From: Clostridia bacterium | GTDB lineage: Bacteria > Bacillota > Clostridia > Christensenellales > UBA1242 | Direction: 5' to 3' | NCBI GenBank assembly: GCA_017456465.1 | Contig: JAFTJJ010000138.1 | Coordinates: forward strand, 1-26,240 | DNA: 26,240 nt | Part shown: piece by piece, positions 15,865 to 23,220 of the stretch | Position numbering within the stretch: the first letter of the stretch is position 1 | Layout: each line of letters starts with the position of its first letter | Program-made: the position numbers and the translations under genes | Notes under the pieces: model-generated | What the model saw: only the letters and a program-made list of their open reading frames with translations | Databases searched by the model: none | What the model was told of the DNA's origin: nothing

Positions 15865-17676
15865 TTAATCAAGTTTCAAAATCGACATGAATGCTTCGCT
15901 TGGAAGTTCAACTGACCCCAGCATTCGCATTTTCTTTTTGCCCTCTTTTTGTTTTTCCAAGAGTTTGCGTTTTCTTGAAATATCACCGCCATAGCACTTG
16001 GCAATGACATCTTTTCGCATGGCGCGCACGGTCTCTCTTGCAATGACTTTTCCACCAATTGTTGCCTGAATTGGAATTTCAAAGAGTTGACGCGGAACAA
16101 CTTCTTTGAGTTTTTCAGTGATTCCTCTGCCCCTTTCATATGCTTTGTCACGGTGCACAATGAGTGAGAGTGCGTCACAAACATCACCATTCAAAAGAAT
16201 GTCAAGTTTGACCATGTTGCTTGGCGAATAGCCCGCCATTTCATAATCGAAGCTTGCATAGCCATGTGATGCGCTTTTGAGTTTGTCAAAGAAATCATAA
16301 ACAATTTCAGAAAGCGGAAGGACATATGAAAGTTTGACGCGACGCTCCTCCAAATATTGCATATCAATGAACTCACCGCGTTTGTTTTGCGCAATTTCCA
16401 TGATTGCTCCCACATATTCAGGTGGCGTGTAGATGCTTGCGTTGATGATTGGTTCTTCAATTCTGTCAATTGACTGCACTGGCGGCAAGAATGAAGGATT
16501 TGAAACTTCAATCATTTCACCATTTGTCTTGTAAACATTGTAAGACACTGATGGTGCTGTTGTGATGATGTCAAGATTGAACTCTCGTTCCAATCGTTCA
16601 GTCACAATTTCCATGTGAAGAAGCCCCAAAAATCCACATCTGAAACCATAGCCCAGTGCTGAAGATGTCTCTGGGCTGTAGAGAAGTGACGCATCCGAAA
16701 GTTTGAGTTTTTCAAGTGCGTCTTTCAAAAGATTATATTTTGAACCATCCACAGGGAAAATTCCACTGTAAACCACTGGCATAACTTGCTTGTAACCGTC
16801 GAGTTTTTCGCATTCTTTTCCAACCTCTGCAATGGTGTCACCCACGCTGATGTCAGACACTGTTTTGATGCTGGCTGCGATGTAACCAACCTCTCCCGCT
16901 GAAAGTTCTTCTCTTTCTGTTGGCTTGGGTGTGAACACACCAACCTCCACAACATCAAAGACTTTGCCTGTTTGAAGCATTTTGATTTTTGTGCCAGTCT
17001 TCACGCTTCCATTCACGATGCGGACAAGACAAATCGCGCCTTTGTAGTTGTCATAATAACTGTCAAAAATGAGTGCCTGAAGAGGTTCATTTTTGTCGCC
17101 TTCTGGGCAAGGAACTTTGTCCACAACAAGATCCAAAATTTGATCAATATTGATGCCCATCTTGGCTGAAACCAATGGCGCATATGATGTGTCAAGACCA
17201 ATCACATCTTCGACTTCTTCCTTGACCTCATCTGGGCGTGCTGATGGAAGGTCAATTTTGTTGATGACTGGCAAAATGAAAAGGTCGTTTTCAAGAGCCA
17301 AATAAACATTCGCAAGAGTTTGAGCTTCGACGCCTTGAGAAGCGTCCACAACAAGCACTGCCCCTTCGCATGCAGCAAGAGATCTGCTGACTTCATAGGT
17401 GAAGTCAACATGCCCCGGTGTGTCGATCAAATTCAAGACGTAATCCTTGCCATCTTTGGTGTATTTCATGGTCACAGGAGTGAGTTTTATGGTTATTCCT
17501 CTCTCACGCTCGAGTTCCATTGAATCCAAAAGCTGATCTTTGCTGTCACGTTTTGCAACAGTTCCTGTGATTTCCATCAAACGATCTGCAAGAGTGCTTT
17601 TCCCGTGATCAATGTGAGCAATGATTGAAAAATTTCTGATATGTTCAAGTTTTGTTTTGCTGTTTTTGTTTTTCAT
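15865..17676 (-). CDS. lepA: Elongation factor 4 (LepA) GTPase
   Basis: LepA/EF4 is a translational GTPase related to EF-G that acts on the 30S/70S ribosome. The 603-aa protein has G1 AHIDHGKST (20-28), the switch RGITIK, G3 DTPGHVDF, G4 NKID and G5 SAK. The EF-G-like domains II, III and V are followed by the LepA-specific C-terminal domain (GGDISRKRKLLEKQKEGKK). Length is normal. The ATG at 17676 is best, although the AGGAG lies 18 nt upstream, beyond an A8 run; no nearer in-frame start exists. First gene of lepA-hemW. rpsT, often upstream in relatives, is not in this position. Confidence 0.97.
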   Translation of the reverse strand: MKNKNSKTKLEHIRNFSIIAHIDHGKSTLADRLMEITGTVAKRDSKDQLLDSMELERERGITIKLTPVTMKYTKDGKDYVLNLIDTPGHVDFTYEVSRSLAACEGAVLVVDASQGVEAQTLANVYLALENDLFILPVINKIDLPSARPDEVKEEVEDVIGLDTSYAPLVSAKMGINIDQILDLVVDKVPCPEGDKNEPLQALIFDSYYDNYKGAICLVRIVNGSVKTGTKIKMLQTGKVFDVVEVGVFTPKPTEREELSAGEVGYIAASIKTVSDISVGDTIAEVGKECEKLDGYKQVMPVVYSGIFPVDGSKYNLLKDALEKLKLSDASLLYSPETSSALGYGFRCGFLGLLHMEIVTERLEREFNLDIITTAPSVSYNVYKTNGEMIEVSNPSFLPPVQSIDRIEEPIINASIYTPPEYVGAIMEIAQNKRGEFIDMQYLEERRVKLSYVLPLSEIVYDFFDKLKSASHGYASFDYEMAGYSPSNMVKLDILLNGDVCDALSLIVHRDKAYERGRGITEKLKEVVPRQLFEIPIQATIGGKVIARETVRAMRKDVIAKCYGGDISRKRKLLEKQKEGKKKMRMLGSVELPSEAFMSILKLD

Positions 17677-17705
17677 GCTGTTTTTTTTAAGTTTCTCCTG
17701 ATAAC

Positions 17706-17734
17706 ATAATACAATATTTAATTTAAGTAATCAA
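17706..17734 (-). promoter_or_regulatory. Sigma-A promoter of lepA-hemW
   Basis: Minus-strand TTGATT (17729-17734), a 17-nt spacer and TATTAT (17706-17711), about 30 nt upstream of the lepA ATG, with AGGAG just after the predicted start site. Confidence 0.65.
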
Positions 17735-17848
17735 GAAAATAATGAACAATCACTCCATTTTTTTTGCTCCAATCGCAAATTTCTTTTTAAAAAATCAATC
17801 AAAAAACAAAAAATTTTAGTTAAAATGTAAAAAAATGGTCTATTTTTA

Positions 17849-17877
17849 TTGCACCTAGACTATATTTAATGTATATT
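17849..17877 (+). promoter_or_regulatory. Candidate promoter of the GDPD gene
   Basis: TTGCAC (17849-17854), a 17-nt spacer and TATATT (17872-17877). The surrounding AT-rich tandem TATATTTAAT/TATATTAAA makes the exact -10 slightly ambiguous. Confidence 0.6.
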
Positions 17878-17894
17878 AAAGCCATAAAAACTTT

Positions 17895-17913
17895 CGGACA
17901 ACGAACTTGTCCG
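17895..17913 (+). other. Hairpin in the 5' leader of the GDPD gene
   Basis: CGGACAA and TTGTCCG form a 7-bp GC-containing stem with loop CGAAC, in the predicted leader about 36 nt before the start codon. There is no T-tract, so it is not a terminator. It could stabilise the mRNA or be a protein or RNA target; function unknown. Confidence 0.5.
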
Positions 17914-17948
17914 CTAATTTCGTCTCAAGACTTTTATTGGAGAAAGAT

Positions 17949-18698
17949 ATGGATATTTTTGATTCTTACATAGCAAATGGCACGATTATATATCGTGGAC
18001 TTCATGACAACATTTCACCAGAAAACTCAATTGGTGCAATCAAAAAAGCAATTGCAAAAGGTTATGCTTTGGAGCTTGACCTCAGGATGCTCACTGACGG
18101 AACAATTGTTGTTTTTCATGATGAAAGACTCGGTCGCATGACCAAAACTGACGGATTCCTTTCAAACTGCTCTTATGACGACATCAAGGGACTCACTCTC
18201 TTGAAGTCTGATGAACACATTCCAACACTTGCAGAAGTTTTGAAAGTTATTGACGGACAAGTACCTGTCATTTTTGACATCAAAAACATTGATATGATTG
18301 GTGTTGAAAAAAATGTTTGGAAGGCTTTGAAGCCATATAAGGGTGAATATGCAATTCAATCTGTGAACCCTTACACTCTTGAATGGTTCAAGTGCAATGC
18401 CCCAGCAGTCAAGCGTGGTCAACTTGCATCATTTTTTAAGGGTGAAAAAGGAAAAGATCTTTCTTTCAGAAACAAATTCAGACTCAAAAGACTTATGCTC
18501 TGCGCGAAAGTTTCTGAACCAAACTTCATTTCATATGACGCCGACAATCTTCCAAACAGATTTGTGAAAAAATTTGCTCACCTTCCAATCCTTGCTTGGA
18601 AAGTGTCAGACGCTGAAACTCTTGACCGTGTGAAAGGTTGCACATCAAACATTATTTATGATGGAATTGACCCTGAAACGATCAACATCGCAAAATAG
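17949..18698 (+). CDS. Glycerophosphodiester phosphodiesterase family protein
   Basis: GDPD enzymes cleave glycerophosphodiesters to glycerol-3-phosphate and an alcohol. The 249-aa product has the TIM-barrel signature: YRGLHDNISPENS (15-27), metal ligands E42 and D44 in ELDLRMLTDG, and H57 in VFHDERLGRMT. It continues with VIFDIK, AIQSVNPYTLEWF, and a terminal ILAWKVSD. The first catalytic histidine, normally in HRG, is Tyr15 (TAT instead of CAT/CAC), which may impair activity. It is cytosolic, with no signal peptide. The ATG at 17949 follows GGAG; upstream in-frame codons lie in the leader hairpin. Monocistronic, with its own promoter and terminator, divergent from lepA. Confidence 0.88.
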   Translation: MDIFDSYIANGTIIYRGLHDNISPENSIGAIKKAIAKGYALELDLRMLTDGTIVVFHDERLGRMTKTDGFLSNCSYDDIKGLTLLKSDEHIPTLAEVLKVIDGQVPVIFDIKNIDMIGVEKNVWKALKPYKGEYAIQSVNPYTLEWFKCNAPAVKRGQLASFFKGEKGKDLSFRNKFRLKRLMLCAKVSEPNFISYDADNLPNRFVKKFAHLPILAWKVSDAETLDRVKGCTSNIIYDGIDPETINIAK

Positions 18699-18734
18699 AT
18701 AATTTCAAGCAATCATGCTTGTGATTATACCCCC

Positions 18735-18773
18735 AAAAAAGTCTCTGACAAATGTTTGACAGAGACTTTTTTT
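18735..18773 (+). terminator. Terminator of the GDPD gene
   Basis: AAAAAAGTCTCTG pairs with CAGAGACTTTTTT. An inner CAAA/TTTG pair and an A-A mismatch extend the stem. It lies about 37 nt after the stop codon and has T-tracts on both strands. Confidence 0.9.
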
Positions 18774-19203
18774 ATCTTTCCTAATCACCCCACTTCATCT
18801 TCTCACAAGTTTCAACGCACGCCCATATTTCATAAAATCAAAACATTAATTTTCCTTCCATCAATAATTGAATCGAAATTTTTTAATTATTGAAAATTCG
18901 CACACTGCTAAATTAATTGCCCCATCAAAACCGCACCACACCATGGCAACGCCAAAACCTTGACCACTAAATGAATCATCTTTCATTTGCAATGATGAAG
19001 TTTTGATCAGAAATCTAAATTTGATTTTTTTGTTTGTCAAATCCACACACTGCATGCACACCCATTTCAAAAGATCTGCATAGAACCATGACAGCGTCAA
19101 AGCATATGGATTAACAGAAACATTATTTATTATGAAAAAACCTCTGGAAACAAATCCATAGGTTTTGATTTTTAATCTATTTCTCAAAAAGCCCGAAAAT
19201 AAA
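18774..19203 (-). other. Intergenic stretch without a convincing gene
   Basis: About 430 bases between the GDPD terminator and the stop of the exported protein. The minus strand is open for 108 codons (18861-19187), with Trp- and Cys-containing stretches such as VAMVWCGFDGAINLAVCEF, but starts at a TTG without a ribosome binding site or promoter. It could be a decayed gene or chance. An inverted repeat CAATAATT/AATTATTG lies at 18862-18869/18885-18892. No terminator for the gene at 19204 is evident. Confidence 0.4.
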
Positions 19204-19929
19204 TTACTTTGTGATGTTTCTTACAACAACGCTCACGCTTTCTTTTGCTGAGCCATATTCGATGATGTCATCTTGGTTGTTTGCATATTCATCAACATAA
19301 ATCATCATGATGAAGTCTCTTGACTCACCTGCTGCAATTTCAAATTCAGGAGCAGCAAGAACAAGTTCATCATAAGAATAATAATCATAAGTTGCGCAAT
19401 CAAACACAACAGTTTTTGTGTATTTGCCAATGCTTGATTGTGTTGAATGAATTGTGTCAACAGCAACCTTGATTGCAGCTTCTGTGCTGTTTGAAACTCT
19501 GAGAGTCACAAACTCAACTTTGCTTGGAAGAGACTCATTTTCATACATGATCTCTGATTCATAAGTTGGATTAACAGCTTCTTCAGCGCTGAAATAAAGT
19601 GGAGACGCTGTCTTCATCACCTTGTTTCCAGCAGCATCTGTTTTCATGTTTGCTTCATCGTTTGTGTTCATTGTGGCAATGTCCCAGTTTTCAACATGAA
19701 GTGAACCAGATGGTTGAAGCACAACTGCGTTTTCATAAACAAGTGCATCTTCAAAAGATCCTGAAATTGTTTCACTGTTTGATGCTCCAAAGTTGAATGA
19801 TGTTCTGAGAACATCTGTTGCAGGCACTGGATCTGCAAGTGTGAGTGCAACACCAAGTGTGATCACAACTGATGCAACAAGTGCAACACATGATGTGATG
19901 AACATTGCAATAATTCTTTTATCTTTCAT
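19204..19929 (-). CDS. Exported or membrane-anchored protein of unknown function
   Basis: A 241-aa product beginning MKDKRIIAMF, then a hydrophobic segment of ~25 residues (to about residue 30) followed by ADPVPATDV. This is a signal peptide or N-terminal anchor. The rest is acidic, low in basic residues and beta-rich (VEFVTLRVSNSTEAAIKVAV, ESRDFIMMIYVDEY), suggesting an extracellular beta-sandwich. It is reminiscent of small Gram-positive TasA/camelysin-type surface proteins, but no diagnostic motif allows that call and no SipW-like peptidase gene is near. The ATG at 19929 has GGAGG at perfect spacing; a TTG five codons upstream lies inside that site. A perfect-consensus promoter suggests high expression. 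Confidence 0.8.
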   Translation of the reverse strand: MKDKRIIAMFITSCVALVASVVITLGVALTLADPVPATDVLRTSFNFGASNSETISGSFEDALVYENAVVLQPSGSLHVENWDIATMNTNDEANMKTDAAGNKVMKTASPLYFSAEEAVNPTYESEIMYENESLPSKVEFVTLRVSNSTEAAIKVAVDTIHSTQSSIGKYTKTVVFDCATYDYYSYDELVLAAPEFEIAAGESRDFIMMIYVDEYANNQDDIIEYGSAKESVSVVVRNITK

Positions 19930-19986
19930 TTGTTTTTCCTCCAAAAATAACCTTTTCTTTCGGGCAATATATTTTGTTATGGCCTA

Positions 19987-20015
19987 ATTATACATCAAGC
20001 ACAAACGAATGTCAA
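19987..20015 (-). promoter_or_regulatory. Perfect-consensus sigma-A promoter of the exported-protein gene
   Basis: Minus-strand TTGACA (20010-20015), 17 nt, TATAAT (19987-19992): both boxes match the consensus exactly. Confidence 0.85.
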
Positions 20016-20225
20016 TACTTATTTTAAAATTTATTTAAAATTAATAATATATTATTATTTTGCGCGTGTTGCGCGTGCGTGAGCGCGTATGATCGCCCAT
20101 CTGCCACGAAAAAATTATGGTTACTGATAAGCTTTTTCACAACTTTATTTCTTTCAAACAATGAATCAAGCAAAAATGAGCAAATGAATTTTAAACAAAA
20201 TCGAACGATTTTCAACAAATATTCA
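20016..20225. other. Divergent intergenic region with a GC-rich alternating tract
   Basis: Between two divergent promoters. An AT palindrome (AATAATATATTATT, around 20043-20056) is followed directly by a GC-rich tract at 20061-20098 with GCGCGTG twice and GAGCGCG, mostly alternating purine-pyrimidine. This contrasts sharply with the surrounding AT-rich DNA. No gene with a ribosome binding site is visible on either strand. Confidence 0.6.
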
Positions 20226-20254
20226 TTGACAATGCGAAACTCGAGTTATATACT
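20226..20254 (+). promoter_or_regulatory. Sigma-A promoter of the mTERF-like gene
   Basis: TTGACA (20226-20231), 17 nt, TATACT (20249-20254). The predicted start at ~20261 excludes a TTG start at 20254 and supports the ATG at 20293. Confidence 0.8.
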
Positions 20255-20292
20255 TGAAAACGACAAAATTCAAAGGGGTATTATTTTTAGTT

Positions 20293-22101
20293 ATGCAAAA
20301 CATTTTTCAGAAACTTGAAAGTGCAACAGGCATTCCTGCAGCAAGAATTGAAAAGCTTGTTCTTTCGCACGATGGTCTCATCGAAAAATTCACAAGAAAC
20401 CAAAACATTCAAAAAAATGTTTCTTTGATCAAAGCTGAGACAGAACTGAGTGATGCATCATTTCAAGTTATTTTTGAAAACTTCATCCAAAACTTTGCAA
20501 GCATTGACGAAGTTCAAAATCTTGCATTGATGTTTGAAAAAGAGTTTTCGATTGAACACAAACTCTCACTCATACACGCCCTCAAATCTCAAATGCTTGA
20601 ATTTTCAGACACAACAACAATCATGCGTCAACTAAATGAAGTTTTTGCAAGACTCAACTTTTCTGTTCATCAATCAAAACTCATCATTCAAAAATGCCCA
20701 ACCCTGCTTTCAACATGTACAACACAAATTCATTCAAACATTGATGTTTTTGTGAAGCAATACAAGCTCAGCCAATCATCTGCTGCCAAAATTTTCTTTG
20801 CAATGCCTCGCTTGCTTGTCGTTCAAGACTTGAAGCGTCGCGTTGCAACAATCAAAACAATTTTTGATCTTGACCTTCTTGAAATTGAAAGTTTTGTTTT
20901 GAATTTTGGTGATCTGCTTTTTGTGTCAAACACCCAAATAACCCAAATCATCAAGTATCTTTCAGAAGAACTTTATTTTTCGGACAATGAAATTGTTTCA
21001 ACACTGAGAAATTTTCCAGCATTCATCAAAAAAACAAAAGACGACATCAAGGCCTTTCAACGATTGCTCATGAAAAAAGTTTCATTGAGCACCATGCAAG
21101 TCAAAAGCGTCCTTCTTTCTGCACCTCAGCTCATAAGACTTGACCCAAAGCAAATCGAAAGCGTGTGTGACAAACTCTATGAAAGCGGACTTTTCGTGAA
21201 ACTCGACATAAAGAAACTCATCATGAGTTCCCCAGTTGTTCTTGAATCAAATCTCAAAACCATTGCTGAGAACATTTTAAACATATCAAGAGTTTTTGAA
21301 CTAAATGACAAAAAAAGCATCCGTTCTTTCATTCGCGAATGTCCTCAAACAATCATTTCTCAGACATTAAAATCCAAACTCGTTTTTCTTAATTCACAAA
21401 ACATCCCTCTCTCAAGCATCATGATCACACCACGCGTTTTGAATCAAAACCAAAACATCCTTGCAATCAAACATGCAATTCTTTCAACTTTTGGGCTTGG
21501 TTTTCATTTGGACAGCGTGCTTGACATTGACTTTCAAGTTCTGGTTTCAAGAATAAAATTTTTGGGGCTTTCAAAGCTCAGTCTTGACGATGTGAGCATG
21601 AGCATGACTGAATTTGAACGGACACACGGATCAAAAACTGAATCAGCAGATTTTCCTCGTTCATTCTCAAAACTCGAAATTTCAAACCTAATCAGTGCAA
21701 AATCAAACAACTCGTGTGTCAGATGTTTGATTGCAAAAATGTTCAAAAATGACTATGCCACCGACCTCAAAATCATTGCCAACGCCATTCGCAAATCAAA
21801 AGATCAAAATGAAACCAACTCCCGAAAAGAAACAATCTTTTCAATTCTTGAAACTCTTGGCATCGAAAAGGACTTTGCAAGAAACATCAGTGAAAGCATT
21901 CCATGTTTTGTTCAAACCAACAACATTGCAACAATTATCGAACTTTTGTCACTCGCAGGAATTTCAAGAGAACAAATCATCAATTTGATTCAAAAGCGTC
22001 CAAGCATTCTCACATCGAGAAGCATGACAATTTCAAACGAGCTTGCTGCCCACTCTGAATGGATCAAAAAACACAAATTTGACATTTCATATTTTGTTTA
22101 A
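20293..22101 (+). CDS. Helical-repeat protein resembling mTERF/TALE-like repeats
   Basis: A 602-aa protein built of short helical repeats. Each unit ends in a helix with an (x)xP-x-(L/I/V)(L/I) motif: KCPTLLS (P136), AMPRLLV (P172), NFGDLLF (Gly206 in the Pro position), NFPAFIK (P242), SAPQLIR (P278), SSPVVLE (P314), ECPQTII (P351), ITPRVLN (P380), SIPCFVQ (P537) and KRPSILT (P570). Spacing in the core is 34-37 residues. This is the pattern of mTERF motifs, and broadly of TALE-like repeats, which form nucleic-acid-binding superhelices; binding here is inferred. It has no signal peptide, membrane helix or recognisable catalytic domain. Residues ~1-120 and 385-530 are more degenerate. The ATG at 20293 is preceded by AAAGGGG at long spacing (14 nt). 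Monocistronic, with its own promoter and terminator. Confidence 0.72.
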   Translation: MQNIFQKLESATGIPAARIEKLVLSHDGLIEKFTRNQNIQKNVSLIKAETELSDASFQVIFENFIQNFASIDEVQNLALMFEKEFSIEHKLSLIHALKSQMLEFSDTTTIMRQLNEVFARLNFSVHQSKLIIQKCPTLLSTCTTQIHSNIDVFVKQYKLSQSSAAKIFFAMPRLLVVQDLKRRVATIKTIFDLDLLEIESFVLNFGDLLFVSNTQITQIIKYLSEELYFSDNEIVSTLRNFPAFIKKTKDDIKAFQRLLMKKVSLSTMQVKSVLLSAPQLIRLDPKQIESVCDKLYESGLFVKLDIKKLIMSSPVVLESNLKTIAENILNISRVFELNDKKSIRSFIRECPQTIISQTLKSKLVFLNSQNIPLSSIMITPRVLNQNQNILAIKHAILSTFGLGFHLDSVLDIDFQVLVSRIKFLGLSKLSLDDVSMSMTEFERTHGSKTESADFPRSFSKLEISNLISAKSNNSCVRCLIAKMFKNDYATDLKIIANAIRKSKDQNETNSRKETIFSILETLGIEKDFARNISESIPCFVQTNNIATIIELLSLAGISREQIINLIQKRPSILTSRSMTISNELAAHSEWIKKHKFDISYFV

Positions 22102-22120
22102 CAAAACGAAGTAAAAATAT

Positions 22121-22160
22121 AAAAGACCTTGAAAATTTTTATTCCAAGGTCTTTTTTTTT
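22121..22160 (+). terminator. Terminator of the mTERF-like gene
   Basis: AAGACCTTG pairs with CAAGGTCTT, followed by nine T. It sits between two convergent genes; the minus strand has only a short T-run, but may also be terminated here. Confidence 0.9.
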
Positions 22161-22170
22161 AATGAAACAA

Positions 22171-23172
22171 CTAATTGTGATCAAACATTGCTGACTGATG
22201 TGCAGCTTCTGCCTGTCTGTTCCATCTGAGTTTTTTGTAACGTCTGCGAAGCGTAATGATTTTTGAAATTTTGAGTGGACGCTTATTGAGAATCACAGCC
22301 CCATTGATCACACGCTTTTTGTAAAGCGAGTTCCAAAGCACAAAACCAAACACATTGTTTGAGATCACAGCAAGAAGTGATGCAATGACTGGCAAATCTG
22401 AAATTGTCCCATTTCCAATCAACAAGGTTGAAATCCACATGAAAAGATTGATTGAAGATTGAACCAGACCAAAAATCCATGATTCCATGAATCTTGAACC
22501 AGAAAGAATTTTGTAAACAATTGAAATACCAAGAGTGCACGCACCAAGAAGCAATGACACAGTTTGTCCCAAAACGAACCTGAGGATGAGATATGAAACT
22601 CCAGTTGCTGCGACAATTGAAAGCAACGACAAAGCAATCCCCCTTTTCCCCAGTTTCTTGACTTCAATAACCGATTCAGATTTTGTTTTGGCCTCAGCAC
22701 CTGATTTTGATTGTTTCAAATTTTTTGTCCACGAAATAATTGTGTAAACATTGATTGGAATGTTGATTGCACACATTTTGAAAACTTCACCATAAAGACC
22801 ACTTCCAAAGCATATGAATGCATAAAGCACACACTCAGCAATCCCGATGTAAACACCAACAACCCTGCCACGGCTGACAAGATCAATGTTGACAAGAAAA
22901 ATCAAAAGATCAATGACTGTGATGTAGCTTGATGGAACAAAACACAAAAAAACAAGTGCAAATGTAACAAACACTGAATACCAAACAAGCTTGAACTTTG
23001 ACTGTGACTCAAACATTCGCATCATTTCAAGTCTTGTCATTCCTTTTCCATAAAATGCAGCAAAAGAAGATGGACTGTTGATCCCCATTGTTGCACCAAC
23101 AGTTCCACCAATAAGACGCCTTGAATAATTGTTAAATCTTGGATGTTTTTCTGCAAAATTATTATCTTTCAT
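22171..23172 (-). CDS. PnuC-like membrane protein (possible vitamin/nucleoside transporter), copy 1
   Basis: A 333-aa integral membrane protein with about eight hydrophobic segments. The pattern is that of the PnuC family (facilitators for nicotinamide riboside and similar vitamins): GRVVGVYIGIAECVLYAF, then GLYGEVFKM...NIPINVYTIISW, and in the second half RFMESWIFGLVQSSINLFMW and NNVFGFVLWNSLYKK. A charged loop (KSGAEAKTKSES) splits the halves. Both ends are longer than in PnuC; the C-terminus has a basic tail ILNKRPLKISKIITLRRRYKK shared with the neighbouring paralogue. The ATG at 23172 follows AGGGA; an upstream TTG lacks a site. It starts 48 nt after the stop of copy 2. Substrate unknown. 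Confidence 0.68.
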   Translation of the reverse strand: MKDNNFAEKHPRFNNYSRRLIGGTVGATMGINSPSSFAAFYGKGMTRLEMMRMFESQSKFKLVWYSVFVTFALVFLCFVPSSYITVIDLLIFLVNIDLVSRGRVVGVYIGIAECVLYAFICFGSGLYGEVFKMCAINIPINVYTIISWTKNLKQSKSGAEAKTKSESVIEVKKLGKRGIALSLLSIVAATGVSYLILRFVLGQTVSLLLGACTLGISIVYKILSGSRFMESWIFGLVQSSINLFMWISTLLIGNGTISDLPVIASLLAVISNNVFGFVLWNSLYKKRVINGAVILNKRPLKISKIITLRRRYKKLRWNRQAEAAHQSAMFDHN

Positions 23173-23220
23173 ATTAAAATCCCTATGCAAAACTTTATTT
23201 TTAATTACAAAACGCAAATT

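Noticed and set aside
18861..19187. Minus-strand open frame of 108 codons
   Set aside because: TTG start without ribosome binding site or promoter and no recognisable family; kept only as a comment on the intergenic stretch.
20024..20218. Minus-strand open frame of 64 codons spanning the GC-rich tract
   Set aside because: TTG start without a ribosome binding site, and it overlaps the promoter region; no protein-like pattern.
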